Assembly: GCF_032911445.1 (NCBI RefSeq)
Contig: NZ_JAWJEJ010000002.1
Coordinates: forward strand, 620,001-684,000
DNA: 64,000 bases
Source of the DNA: Sphingomonas sp. HF-S4
GTDB lineage: Bacteria > Pseudomonadota > Alphaproteobacteria > Sphingomonadales > Sphingomonadaceae
Reading direction: 5' to 3'
The position numbers and the translations under genes are program-made. Below the pieces are notes generated by a model. That model saw only the letters and a program-made list of their open reading frames with translations. It ran no database searches and was not told where the DNA came from. Positions 43,712 through 52,961 of the stretch are shown here, piece after piece (position 1 is the stretch's first letter; each line of letters begins with the position of its first letter).

Positions 43712-43792
43712 CATTACAGCACTCGGCGGGTCGATTGTCTTAGTCCGCATGACGGGTGGCTGATGGAGCGCCCGCACCATAGGGGGAAGAGG

Positions 43793-46711
43793 ATGAGGTC
43801 CACCAGCCTCGCGGCGGCGCTCGCCGCCAGCGTCTGTCTGTTTGCAATCGCAGTGCCCGCGCACGCGCAGCAGCGAAGCTTCGACATTCCCCCAGGCAGC
43901 CTCAAGGCCGCGTTGGACGCGTTCGGGCGTCAGTCCAGCCGGCCGGTCATCTACCGCGCCGCGGACGTCAGCGGCATCAACTCCGCCGGATTTCGCGGCT
44001 CGGATTCGCCCGAGCGCGCTTTGGCCGCATTGCTCCGGGGCACCGGGTTGAGCAGCAGGGCCGGCGAGGCCGGCGCAATCGCGATCGTCCGCCTGGGAAA
44101 CGGCCAATCGACCGGCGCTAGCGCATCCGTGTCGGATATCTCGCAGGCCGATCCGTCGGTCGAGGAGGCCGAGACGGAAATCGTGGTCAGCGGCATCCGC
44201 AGGTCGCTGCAGGAATCGATCAACGTGAAGCGCGCCGCCGGCAATATCGTCGACGTGATCACTGCCCAGGACATCGGAAAGCTGCCCGACCAGAACGTCG
44301 CGGAATCGATGAGCCGCGTCACTGGCGTCCAGATCAGCCGCCGCGAGGGCGACGGCTCCAACTTCACTATCCGTGGCATTTCGCAGAACCGGCTAGAGAT
44401 CAACGGCCGCAACTTCGTCGGCCCGGGCAATGGCGGCAATGCGGCGCTGGAGACGATCAGCCCCGAGATTCTTTCGTCGATCGTGGTGATGAAGTCGCCG
44501 ACTGCCGACATGCCCGAAGGCGCGCTCGGCGCCACGGTCAATCTGCGGACCAAGCGCCCGCTCGAGCTCGACGATCTCGTCGTAGCGGGGCGCATTCAGG
44601 GCGCCTATGCCGATCAGGCCGATCATATCGGGTATCGCGGATCGGCGCTGGTCTCGAAAAAGCTCGGCGACCGGTTCGGCCTGCTCGCCAGCGTCGCCTA
44701 TTCCGATACCAAGACGCTGGGCTATTCGTTCGACGCGGGCGGATGGACCCAGACGAATGCGATCGACGGCAATGGCGATGGAGTCGACGATCCCGGGCTG
44801 TTCCGTCCCAACCGCTTCATGGCGCGCGTCTTCGATCGCGCCGAGCAGCGGCTGACGCTGAACGGCACCGCGCAGTGGCGCCCGACCGACGAGCTCGAGA
44901 TCATCCTCGACGCGACCTACAATCACCTCAAGCGCCAGAGGAACAGCGTCAACTACCAGGTGCTGTTCAACAACAACGACCTGGACGCGACGGTCAACGA
45001 CAAGGGCACCGTCGTCGCCGGGACCTTTTCCGGTGTCACCGTGCGGCCGCTGATCTATGACGAGCCTACTGATCTCAAATCGACGCTGTTCGGCGGATCG
45101 GTGAAATGGGAGGACGACCGCGCGCGCGTGAGCCTCGACATGTCGTACAGCCGCGGCAAGGGCAGCGACGGCGGGCCGGGTGCGTCGTTCGCCTATGTGG
45201 TCGTGCCGCGCGCGGGCAACGTCGCCAATGCAAGCTACGATTTCCGCGCCGGCAACGCCGTGCCCGATCTGTCCATCGACGCGAATTTCAATCCGAACGA
45301 TCCGACGCGGTACCAGCTGCTTTCGATCTTCGACTACGATGCCGTGACCGACAACAAGGGGTACGACGCGCGGCTCGACTGGGAATATCAGACCGAATGG
45401 GGCATCCTGTCTTCGGTCGAGGTGGGCATGCGCTATGAGCGTGCCGAACTGCTCGCCGCCGATCCGCAGAACCTGCCCGTCGCCGCCAGCCTGCTCGCCG
45501 CGGGCGACCGCAATGGCGACGGAATCCTCACCGTCGATGAGCTTCCCGGCCTGAGCTACGGCAGGGACTATGGCGCGTTCTTTCCCGGCGTCGGCGGCAA
45601 TTTCCCGCGCGATCTGCTGGGCGGCACGCTCGACAAGAATGCCGCGCGCGACGGATTGGGACTTGCCACGCCCGATCCGTACGACACCCGCATCACGGTT
45701 GGTCCGACGTCGATAAAGGACGTGACCCAGGAGACGCTCGGCGCCTATGTGAAGGCGAACTTCGAAGGCATGGCGGGCGGCCTGCACTACAGCGGCAATG
45801 CGGGCGTGCGCTATATCGACACCGCCCGCGCGACGCTGGGATATCTTTCACCGACTGCGACCAACGTCATCAAGTCCGATTTCGGCTATTGGCTGCCGAG
45901 CGCCAACCTGTCGGTCGACTTCAACGACGATCTGACCCTGCGCCTCGCTGCTGCGAAGGTCGTGTCGCGGCCAGGGCTCAACCAGGTCAGTGCCAGCTTC
46001 GTCCCCAACACCGTCTCGATGACGGGCTCGCGCGGCAATCCCAATTTGCGGCCGTTCGAGGCGAAGCAGGCCGATGCCACGCTCGAATGGTATTTCGCGC
46101 CGGCGAGTTCGCTGACCGCCGCGGCCTTCTACAAGAAGGTCGACTCGTTCACCGTGACCACGGTCAACCGCGAGTTCGTGCCCGGCTTCTCCGAGCGCTT
46201 CGGGCTGTTCGACATCTCGCAGCCGCAAAATGGCGAAGATGGCAGCATCAAGGGGTTCGAGCTCGCCTGGCAGCATGCGTTCCGCTTCCTGCCGGCACCC
46301 TTCGACAATCTCGGCATCCAAGCGAACTACACCTATGTCGACAGCAGGACGCCGCTCGTCGACTCGATCACCGGCGAACGCCTGCCGCTTCCGGGCCTGT
46401 CGCGCGACAGCTATACGCTGATCGGCTATTATGAGGACAAGATCCTCTCGCTGCGCGCCGCCTATACCCGGCGCAGCAAATATCTGAACAGCGTCGGCGG
46501 CGCGGCCAGCGGCGGGAACACCTATGTTTCGGGACGGGGCCAGCTCGACGCATCGGCGCAGATCAACCTGACTCCCAATGTGCGCCTGACGGTCGAAGGC
46601 ATCAATCTCACCAAGGCGATCGACCGACAGTATCTGGGCGAACCGGACCGGCTGACCTTCTCCGCGCGGGAAGATCGCCGCATCTTCTTCGGCGTCGCCA
46701 CCAGCTTCTGA
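43793..46711 (+). CDS. TonB-dependent receptor with STN signalling domain
   Basis: A 972-residue outer-membrane transporter. It has a signal peptide (LAAALAASVCLFAIAVPAHA) and an STN domain (about residues 25-95: SFDIPPGSLKAALDAFGRQS). A TonB-box-like ETEIVVSGIRRSLQESINVK leads into the plug (DVITAQDIGKLPDQNVAESM; IRGISQNRLEINGR), and a 22-strand barrel ends in Phe (FFGVATSF). It is of the TonB-Xanth-Caul type common in sphingomonads and caulobacters for carbohydrates and other complex nutrients. The STN domain touches FecR. Start: ATG 43793 behind AGGGGGAAGAGG; ATG 43763 is less likely. Confidence 0.94.
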   Translation: MRSTSLAAALAASVCLFAIAVPAHAQQRSFDIPPGSLKAALDAFGRQSSRPVIYRAADVSGINSAGFRGSDSPERALAALLRGTGLSSRAGEAGAIAIVRLGNGQSTGASASVSDISQADPSVEEAETEIVVSGIRRSLQESINVKRAAGNIVDVITAQDIGKLPDQNVAESMSRVTGVQISRREGDGSNFTIRGISQNRLEINGRNFVGPGNGGNAALETISPEILSSIVVMKSPTADMPEGALGATVNLRTKRPLELDDLVVAGRIQGAYADQADHIGYRGSALVSKKLGDRFGLLASVAYSDTKTLGYSFDAGGWTQTNAIDGNGDGVDDPGLFRPNRFMARVFDRAEQRLTLNGTAQWRPTDELEIILDATYNHLKRQRNSVNYQVLFNNNDLDATVNDKGTVVAGTFSGVTVRPLIYDEPTDLKSTLFGGSVKWEDDRARVSLDMSYSRGKGSDGGPGASFAYVVVPRAGNVANASYDFRAGNAVPDLSIDANFNPNDPTRYQLLSIFDYDAVTDNKGYDARLDWEYQTEWGILSSVEVGMRYERAELLAADPQNLPVAASLLAAGDRNGDGILTVDELPGLSYGRDYGAFFPGVGGNFPRDLLGGTLDKNAARDGLGLATPDPYDTRITVGPTSIKDVTQETLGAYVKANFEGMAGGLHYSGNAGVRYIDTARATLGYLSPTATNVIKSDFGYWLPSANLSVDFNDDLTLRLAAAKVVSRPGLNQVSASFVPNTVSMTGSRGNPNLRPFEAKQADATLEWYFAPASSLTAAAFYKKVDSFTVTTVNREFVPGFSERFGLFDISQPQNGEDGSIKGFELAWQHAFRFLPAPFDNLGIQANYTYVDSRTPLVDSITGERLPLPGLSRDSYTLIGYYEDKILSLRAAYTRRSKYLNSVGGAASGGNTYVSGRGQLDASAQINLTPNVRLTVEGINLTKAIDRQYLGEPDRLTFSAREDRRIFFGVATSF

Positions 46712-46732
46712 GCCAACATCAGGGACGACATC

Positions 46733-48385
46733 ATGATCCGTCGCAACTTCCGACGCGCGCTTGCCGTGGCGACCTGCCTCCTGCCGCTGGCGATGGCGGC
46801 ACCGCAGGCTTCCGCCCGGCAAGGCGCTCCGCAGCGCGCCGATATCGTCGTCTATGGCTGCACTTCGGGGGGCGTGGTCGCCGCCATCGAGGCGCGGCGG
46901 CTCGGCCGATCGGTGTTGCTGGTATGCCGGGAGGACTATCTCGGCGGCATGTCGACCAACGGGCTCGGTTGGTCGGACACCGGCAATCACCGCGCCATCG
47001 GCGGGCTCTCGCTCGATTTCTACCGCAAGGTGAAGCGGCATTACGACGACCCTTCGGTATGGACCCACGCGCCACGGCCTGCGCGCGCCGAGAACTTCGT
47101 CGATGGCGAGGCGATGTGGCAATTCGAGCCCAAGGTCGGCGAGCGCATCTACGAGGACTGGGCGCGCGAGGCGGGGGTGACGATCGTCCGCGATCAGCCG
47201 CTCGACCGGACGAAGCGCGGCGTCGAGACCGCGAACGGACGCATCGTCGCTTTTCGTTCGAAGACTGGGCAGCGCTTCGAAGGAAAGGCCTTCATCGACG
47301 CGACCTATGAGGGCGATCTGATGGCGGGCGCGGGCGTGCGCTTCACCGTCGGGCGCGAGGCCAATGCGACCTATGGCGAGACGCTCAATGGCGTGCAGAT
47401 CGAGAACACCACCAACCACCAGTTCGTCCGCGACGTCGACCCGTACCGGGTTCCCGGCGATCCCCGCAGCGGGCTGGTGCCCCGGGTCAGCGGCGAACCC
47501 CTCGCGCCTGACGGCACCGCCGACACCAAGATCCAGGCCTATACCTATCGCATGTGCCTGACCGACGTCCCCGCCAACCGTGTGCCGTTCGCCAAGCCCG
47601 CGGGCTACGACGCCAGCCAGTATATCTTGCTGAAGCGCTACATGGACGCGGGCCATCGCAACTTCTTCCAGAAGTTCGATCGCATTCCCAACGGCAAGAC
47701 CGACACCAACAATTTCGGTGCCTTTTCCTTCGACAATATCGGCATGAACTATCGCTACCCGGAAGGAAGCGATGCCGAGCGCGCCGCGATCGCGCGCGAG
47801 CATACGCTCTACCAGCAGGGATTGCTGTGGTTCATGGCGAACGATCCCGGCGTCCCTGCCGAAACTCGCGCCGAAATGTCGAAATGGGGACTGTGCAGGG
47901 ACGAGTTCGTGAAGACCGGCCATTGGCCGCGCGAGATGTACGTCCGCGAGGCACGGCGGATGGTGTCCGACTTCGTGATGGCCGAGTCCCATTTGCGCGG
48001 AACCAAAGCGACGCCGCGGCCGATCGGCATGGGATCGTACAACATGGACTCGCACAATGTGCAGCGCATCGTCGATGCGCGGGGCTTCGTACGCAACGAA
48101 GGCAATATCGAAGTCAGTCCGGGCAGGGCCTATCCGATCAGCTACGATGCGATCGTGCCGCGCAAAAGCGAGGCGACGAATCTGCTGGTGCCGATGGCGC
48201 TATCGGCGTCGCACATCGCCTATGGCTCGATCCGGATGGAGCCGGTGTTCATGATCCTCGGCCAGTCCGCCGCCGCCGCGGCATCGATCGCGATCGAGGA
48301 TCGCGTTCCGGTGCAGGAGGTGGACTATGACAAGCTTCGCGCAAGATTGCTTGCCGAAGGGCAGATCCTGGAGCTTGCTCGATAG
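46733..48385 (+). CDS. Exported FAD-dependent oxidoreductase
   Basis: A 550-residue protein with a signal peptide (hydrophobic ALAVATCLLPLAMAAPQASA, cleavage near residue 29) and an FAD_oxidored-type Rossmann domain. The dinucleotide-binding segment is ADIVVYGCTSGGVVAAIEAR, followed by CREDYLGGMSTNGLGWSDTG and FIDATYEGDLMAGAGVRF. The C-terminal GQSAAAAASIAIEDRVPVQE closes the FAD site. Similar proteins occur in polysaccharide-utilisation loci of Bacteroidetes, sometimes mislabelled xanthan lyase. It lies 21 bases after the TonB receptor, so it probably processes the imported or surface-bound substrate. The substrate is unknown. Confidence 0.88.
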   Translation: MIRRNFRRALAVATCLLPLAMAAPQASARQGAPQRADIVVYGCTSGGVVAAIEARRLGRSVLLVCREDYLGGMSTNGLGWSDTGNHRAIGGLSLDFYRKVKRHYDDPSVWTHAPRPARAENFVDGEAMWQFEPKVGERIYEDWAREAGVTIVRDQPLDRTKRGVETANGRIVAFRSKTGQRFEGKAFIDATYEGDLMAGAGVRFTVGREANATYGETLNGVQIENTTNHQFVRDVDPYRVPGDPRSGLVPRVSGEPLAPDGTADTKIQAYTYRMCLTDVPANRVPFAKPAGYDASQYILLKRYMDAGHRNFFQKFDRIPNGKTDTNNFGAFSFDNIGMNYRYPEGSDAERAAIAREHTLYQQGLLWFMANDPGVPAETRAEMSKWGLCRDEFVKTGHWPREMYVREARRMVSDFVMAESHLRGTKATPRPIGMGSYNMDSHNVQRIVDARGFVRNEGNIEVSPGRAYPISYDAIVPRKSEATNLLVPMALSASHIAYGSIRMEPVFMILGQSAAAAASIAIEDRVPVQEVDYDKLRARLLAEGQILELAR

Positions 48386-48403
48386 CGGTGCCGTCGAGCA
48401 TTT

Positions 48404-49423
48404 CTATCTGAACAGCAGCATCGACGCCCTTGCCGAAGCGTGCTTACGCAAAGGGCTCACCGAGTTGGGTTTGCAGTGTAGGTGGTCCGCTCCGGCTGCC
48501 AGCCACAGCGCTGGGCCAAGGGGCGCGGTTGCCACGACTGTCAGAGCTGTTGGCGCATTCCCCCTCAACTCCGCCATCGCGGGTTCCTGAGAAATGGTTG
48601 TTTCTTCAGCGCCTGGCATGCGGTGGCCATCCGGATCCGCGGCAATGAAGAAGCCCCATTCGATCCAGCGCCCGCGACAGCCCTGTTCCCCGCGCCACAT
48701 GCCATGGGTTTGGCCGGGATCGAGCCCATGGCGCGCCGAAGCACTCGCCAGCGCCGCCTCGACACCGCTTCCCGCGCGCATTGCCGTGAGGAAGGCGTAG
48801 TGCGAATCGGCCAGGGGTACGGTGCGCGTGACGAACTCGGTTCGCACCAGGGCGACATGGCTGGTCGAAGGCGCAGGCAACGGCGGCGCCTCGCCGCGAC
48901 GCACGGCATGGTAATAGCCGGCGACGGGGAACCCGTAGGTGCCCAGCGCGAAGGCGGGCTGGAGGCGCAATGCGCCGTCCGCGGTATCGGACGTCGCGAA
49001 GGGGCTTCCCTCATTGCCCTCGGCATCGAACATCGCGAACGTCGCATATTCGAAGCGGGCGAGATCGATCATGAAATCGACCCACGCCTCGCGCGCCTGC
49101 GGCTCGGGCCGGTTCGCTTCCAGCCAGCCGGGAAAGCAACGGCCAAGGTCGTACAGCGTGTGCCGCTCGGGCGGGCAGTCGCGGATATAGTCGGCGACGA
49201 AATCGTCGAACAGCGCCCGGCCGAGCGCATGGCACAGCGCGGGAAACTGCTCGCGCATGCAAGCCGCGATGCGCAGAAAATACCCCCGCTGATAGACTGC
49301 CAATCCCCCCGCCGGGCCAAGCCGCCCACCGGTTTCGAACAGAGTCTGCGCCGCGCCCGGGTCGGCATGGGGAGCGATCAACGCCGCGTGCATGCGGCGC
49401 TGCGCCGCTGCCAGCGTGGTCAT
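48404..49423 (-). CDS. DUF2063 (HvfC/BufC-type) partner of the MNIO enzyme
   Basis: A 339-residue protein. The N-terminal AAAQRRMHAALIAPHADPGA and LAVYQRGYFLRIAACMREQF are the DUF2063 DNA-binding-like domain, and HALGRALFDDFVADYIRDCP with LGRCFPGWLEANRPE follows. In bufferin and related RiPP systems DUF2063 proteins partner the DUF692 enzyme and help present the precursor. ATG 49423 overlaps the stop of the DUF692 gene (ATGA). The last about 50 residues (after ELRGNAPTALTVV) look unlike the family and may be a fortuitous extension to the next stop. Confidence 0.85.
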   Translation of the reverse strand: MTTLAAAQRRMHAALIAPHADPGAAQTLFETGGRLGPAGGLAVYQRGYFLRIAACMREQFPALCHALGRALFDDFVADYIRDCPPERHTLYDLGRCFPGWLEANRPEPQAREAWVDFMIDLARFEYATFAMFDAEGNEGSPFATSDTADGALRLQPAFALGTYGFPVAGYYHAVRRGEAPPLPAPSTSHVALVRTEFVTRTVPLADSHYAFLTAMRAGSGVEAALASASARHGLDPGQTHGMWRGEQGCRGRWIEWGFFIAADPDGHRMPGAEETTISQEPAMAELRGNAPTALTVVATAPLGPALWLAAGADHLHCKPNSVSPLRKHASARASMLLFR

Positions 49424-50364
49424 GCCGCGTCCTCCATCACGCTATCCATTGCGCGCGGGATGATGAAGCCGAGCGGGTTGGAGACGCCTTCGCCGCCGTC
49501 CGTGCGCGCGGTCGTGCCGCGCGGCGCGGCGGCGCCCGCCATGTAGTGCTCGGCCTTGCGCAGCTCGGCGAGGCAGCCGTCGAAGCCGGGGATGTGATCG
49601 TCCCATTCGAGCAAGGTCGACGCCCCGCCGGTACGCGCCCAGGCGATGCGGAACAGCTCCCACACTTCGGTCCGCACCGCTCGGTCATGCGTGTCGATCA
49701 GATGGGTGCCGAAATCCTGATGCCCCGCCAGATGCATCTGGACGACGCGATCACAGGGGAATGCCTCGAGATAGGCGAGCGGGTCGGTGCCGGCGTTGAA
49801 GCAGCTGACATAGACGTTGTTGACGTCGAGCAGCAGCCCGCAGCCGGTCCGGTCGGCCAGCGCGCGGAGGAAGGCAGGCTCCTCCATCGTCGACTGCGCG
49901 AAACGGACATAGGAACTGGGGTTTTCGAGAATCAGCGGGCGTTCGAGAATATCCTGCACCTGAAGCACCCGCGCTGCGACATGCGCAAGGCTTTCCTCGG
50001 TCAGCGGGATCGGCAGCAAGTCGTGCGAATTGTGCCCGTTGACGCCGGTCCAGCAGAGATGGTCGCTGATCCAGGCGGGGTGGATCTCGTCCGCCAGCCG
50101 CTTGAGCGATGCCAGATAGGCCCGGTCGAGCGGATCGGTGCTGCCGATCGAGAGCGAGACGCCGTGCAGCACGAGCCGATGGCGCTCGGCCACCGCGCGG
50201 AGGATCGCGCGCGGCCGTCCGCCGGAATCCATGAAATTCTCGGAGATCGCCTCGAACCACAAATCCTGCCCCGCGCCCGACAGGATCGCATCGAAATGCA
50301 CGCTGCGAAGCCCCAGCCCCAGTCCCAGCCGGGGCAGGTCGGCCAGTGCGTCAGCTGCAGCCAC
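49420..50364 (-). CDS. DUF692 multinuclear non-haem iron-dependent oxidative enzyme (MNIO)
   Basis: A 314-residue TIM-barrel enzyme of the MNIO family (MbnB, TglH, HvfB/BufB). Likely iron ligands fall in conserved segments: Glu in WFEAISENFMDSGG, His in LVLHGVSLSIGS, Glu in LILENPSSYVRF, Asp/Asn in LLLDVNNVYVSCFN, two His in VQMHLAGHQDFG, His/Asp in LIDTHDRAVRTE and Glu/Asp in LLEWDDHIPGFDG. Family members oxidise peptidyl Cys or similar residues, for example to oxazolone/thioamide or thiooxazole. Start: GTG 50364 overlaps the end of the Cys-rich gene by 14 bases, strong evidence that the encoded Cys-rich protein is its substrate. Confidence 0.92.
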   Translation of the reverse strand: MAAADALADLPRLGLGLGLRSVHFDAILSGAGQDLWFEAISENFMDSGGRPRAILRAVAERHRLVLHGVSLSIGSTDPLDRAYLASLKRLADEIHPAWISDHLCWTGVNGHNSHDLLPIPLTEESLAHVAARVLQVQDILERPLILENPSSYVRFAQSTMEEPAFLRALADRTGCGLLLDVNNVYVSCFNAGTDPLAYLEAFPCDRVVQMHLAGHQDFGTHLIDTHDRAVRTEVWELFRIAWARTGGASTLLEWDDHIPGFDGCLAELRKAEHYMAGAAAPRGTTARTDGGEGVSNPLGFIIPRAMDSVMEDAA

Positions 50365-51016
50365 CGGCGCCGCTCATCGCGCTCGATCCACAGGCGGTCA
50401 TGTTGCCGCGCGCGTTGTTGTCGTCGGAAATCCACAGATAGGTCGGCCCCGTCGCCGCGAAGGCTGCCGGCGTATCGCCGAGCGTCGCCGGGAGCGGCTG
50501 ACCGGGATCGACCTTCTGTTGCGCCTGCGCCGCGAGCAGCTCGAGCCGCGTCGCTTCCCAATTCGCCTCGAACACCGCGCGCGCCCGTAGCCAGACGCTC
50601 TGCCCCTGGTTCGGCCCGTTGGTGCTGAAACGCTCGGCATTGATCGGCGTGGCGCACGATCCCTGCGAGCGGCAGGCATTGGCGCCGGGATTGTTCATCT
50701 CCTCGCCCGTGCCGTAGAGACCGCAGCCGCCCTGGCCCTTGCACTCGTTCTGGACGTGGCAGGTATGGTCGGTGCCGGTCGCGCAATAGCCCTGGCCAGC
50801 GCAGGCATTGGGCTCGCGTCCCGGCGCGCCGAACATGCCGAAACGATCCGATCCTGCGCAGGCGTTAAGCCCCATGCAGGCGTGGAGCGGCATGCCCTCG
50901 GGCTGCGGGCCGATCACCCCCGAGCCCGGAAAGGCAGGCTCGGCGGCATAGGGATAGGGCGCCGGCACGGGAACGCCGGGCGCTGGCGTCGGTGACGGGG
51001 TGGAGCAGGATGCCAT
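50351..51016 (-). CDS. Cysteine-rich candidate precursor of the MNIO enzyme
   Basis: A 221-residue protein with 12 Cys. Layout: Pro/Ala-rich N-terminus (MASCSTPSPTPAPGVPVPAP) without an obvious signal peptide. A core of about 100 residues follows with repeated Asn-x-Cys and Cys-x-Gly-x-Gly-x-Cys-like motifs (HACMGLNACAG, EPNACAGQGYCATG, TCHVQNECKGQGGCG, NACRSQGSCATP). A helical tail SVWLRARAVFEANWEATRLE and a C-terminal TACGSSAMSGAGGCS complete it. The motifs resemble, but are not identical to, the Cys motifs of bufferin-type metal-binding RiPPs. Start: ATG 51016 behind GAGAGGAAA. It overlaps the MNIO gene and lies 22 bases after the ferritin-like gene. The function as an MNIO substrate is inferred. 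Confidence 0.85.
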   Translation of the reverse strand: MASCSTPSPTPAPGVPVPAPYPYAAEPAFPGSGVIGPQPEGMPLHACMGLNACAGSDRFGMFGAPGREPNACAGQGYCATGTDHTCHVQNECKGQGGCGLYGTGEEMNNPGANACRSQGSCATPINAERFSTNGPNQGQSVWLRARAVFEANWEATRLELLAAQAQQKVDPGQPLPATLGDTPAAFAATGPTYLWISDDNNARGNMTACGSSAMSGAGGCS

Positions 51017-51038
51017 CGGGGTTTCCTCTCGCGGGCGA

Positions 51039-52670
51039 TCAGCGTTGCTGGGCGGCCGCCCAATAGGGCCCGACATCGGGCAGGTGCATCGATACGTTAT
51101 TGGTGCCGGTCTTCGAGATCGCGACGCCGACATAATAGATGACGTTCTGGAGCACGCCGATCAGGTCGTCGTCCCCCTTCTCGATCTTCACTGCTTCGGC
51201 GGTGGTGCCTCCGGGCGCGAACAGCGCCTGGACGTGCTCGATCACTTCGCTGGCGTCGAGCTGGGCGATCAAGGCGTTGGCCGATGCAATCGCCTTGTTG
51301 CCGAACTCGGTCAGCCCCTGGAACGATGCCGCCCGATCGCCCAGCGAGACATTCTCGAAGGTCGGGCCCATCATCATGCCCGCATAGTCGCCGCTCGGGA
51401 TCGGGATCTGGCGGATCGTGCGGATATATTTGTCGAGCACCCAGATCATTGATCGGTGCAGCCCCTCGTTGAAGAACAGCTTCTGCTTCTCGGGCGGCAC
51501 CAGATAGATCGTCTCGGTCATGACCAGCATGTACTGGAAGCAGGCGCTGCAGAAATTGGCGATGTCGACATAATATTCGGGGTAGTTCGCCGCGAGCGGG
51601 CTCTCGGGCACGTTCACCAGCACCCCGGCATCGAGCAGCGCCTGGCTGTCGATTGCAGGCTGGATCACCGCGGTCGGCGCGGGCGGCTGGAGCGGGCGCA
51701 CCTCGCTTGTTCCCGCATAGTCGGCGAACTGGGCCTGGAGCGTCAGGAACTTCACATAATGCGATTCCTCGTCCTTCGATGGGTCGTCGTCGGGGCTGGG
51801 CCCGACATCGGGGATCGGCACGCCCTCGCCCTGGTCGCAGATCGTGTCGATCGCCGTCGCGGCGTCCTGGATCGATCGGACCGCGACGAGTTGGGTCTGG
51901 CCCGCATGGCTGTCGGCATAATCGGGATAGACCGCGGCCGCTGCGGCGCCCTGCATCGGGTCGGCCCACGGGGCCGTGGCCGGCGGCGCGGGCTTCCACG
52001 GATCGAAGCCGGCGGAAGGATAGACGGTGTCGACGTTGTTCGGCGAGTAATTATAGGGCTGGATCGCACTGATGACGGAGCCGCGCTGAAAGTCCGAATC
52101 GTCCAAAAACTGCGTGCTCAGCAGGCAGCGGAGGTACGAATAGAATTGGCCGATCGTATCCCAGTCGCTGTCCTGCGGCGGCGCGTTCCACTGCTCGGGA
52201 TACTCGATCTGGAGGAAGTGCCACAGCTGCTCGAAGCTCAGCTTGCCGAGCGGGATCAGCACCCCGGTCTTGCCGTCCGGGCCGGCGGGCCCCTGCGGAT
52301 TGTGGTAGGGCAGCCCGGTCGGATAGGCCCCCGGCGCCTTGCCGTAGAGCTGGGGCATGACACCCATCGACCACAGGATGTTCGACGAGAGCGACATGTG
52401 GAGCATTTCCTCCACCGCCACGCTCATGATGATGCCGCCCGCCTTGTTGGCGAAGAGCTGGGCGGGACTGATCGTCTCGCCGCTCTCATTGTTCCGGACG
52501 AGCGAGTAATAGGTGTAGAGATAGATGGGGATCGTCGCGAGTTCGATCTCGATCGCAGTCTGGAGATCGGCCTTCAGGCGCGCGAGCAGCTGGTCCCGGG
52601 TCCAGGTGGCGTTGAGCGTCGCCACAAACGCCTGCTCGGCGGGCGTAAGCGGCGTCACTGGATCAGGCAT
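51039..52670 (-). CDS. Ferritin-like domain protein (VioB/iminophenylpyruvate dimer synthase-like)
   Basis: A 543-residue protein. The N-terminal four-helix ferritin-like domain has the di-iron-type residues Glu in AIEIELATIPIYLYTYYSL and Glu-Glu-x-x-His in SVAVEEMLHMSLSSNILW. A later Glu-x-x-His is in DEESHYVKFLTLQAQF. The C-terminal half (ANFCSACFQYMLVMTETIYL ... NEGLHRSMIWVLDKYIRTIR) is helical and unassigned. It resembles the ferritin-like proteins related to VioB/RebD partners. No violacein or rebeccamycin gene is near. Start: ATG 52670 (MPDPVTPLTPAEQAF). It is the first gene of the minus-strand MNIO operon; the redox role is inferred. Confidence 0.82.
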   Translation of the reverse strand: MPDPVTPLTPAEQAFVATLNATWTRDQLLARLKADLQTAIEIELATIPIYLYTYYSLVRNNESGETISPAQLFANKAGGIIMSVAVEEMLHMSLSSNILWSMGVMPQLYGKAPGAYPTGLPYHNPQGPAGPDGKTGVLIPLGKLSFEQLWHFLQIEYPEQWNAPPQDSDWDTIGQFYSYLRCLLSTQFLDDSDFQRGSVISAIQPYNYSPNNVDTVYPSAGFDPWKPAPPATAPWADPMQGAAAAAVYPDYADSHAGQTQLVAVRSIQDAATAIDTICDQGEGVPIPDVGPSPDDDPSKDEESHYVKFLTLQAQFADYAGTSEVRPLQPPAPTAVIQPAIDSQALLDAGVLVNVPESPLAANYPEYYVDIANFCSACFQYMLVMTETIYLVPPEKQKLFFNEGLHRSMIWVLDKYIRTIRQIPIPSGDYAGMMMGPTFENVSLGDRAASFQGLTEFGNKAIASANALIAQLDASEVIEHVQALFAPGGTTAEAVKIEKGDDDLIGVLQNVIYYVGVAISKTGTNNVSMHLPDVGPYWAAAQQR

Positions 52671-52961
52671 ATCCACGGGAGCCCCCTGAGGTCCGAAGGT
52701 TTCCAAACCCGGGGAGCAACTAATCTTGGGCGTCAGCCCCCGTTGGGCCTCAAGCATATTAGGATGCGTCGCGGGCGGCAACGGAAAACCTTCGTATTCG
52801 ATCCATTTTTGTTTTGATTAATTCACTGTCCATGAAATATCTTGCAACCTTGGTCGGTGAAATTCTAGGTTCGTGAAAGTGAAATCTCGAACGCGACGAC
52901 AGTCTGTCCTGTGTTATCGCTTCATGACTGGCGGCGTGCCAAGCTCCTCGGGGGTGGATCC
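52671..52961. promoter_or_regulatory. AT-rich divergent promoter region of the MNIO and Dyp operons
   Basis: A 291-base intergenic region between divergent starts. The centre (about 52795-52900: CCATTTTTGTTTTGATTAAT, CATGAAATATCTTGCAACC) is far more AT-rich than the surroundings and is the likely site of both promoters. No clear palindromic operator was recognised. Confidence 0.45.

Noticed and set aside
45848..48055. 735-residue minus-strand frame over the TonB receptor and FAD oxidoreductase genes
   Set aside because: Antisense codon-bias frame without recognisable folds.
51039..52670. Violacein or rebeccamycin-type pigment cluster
   Set aside because: Only the ferritin-like domain recalls VioB/RebD partners; no tryptophan oxidase, chromopyrrolate synthase or monooxygenase genes are nearby.
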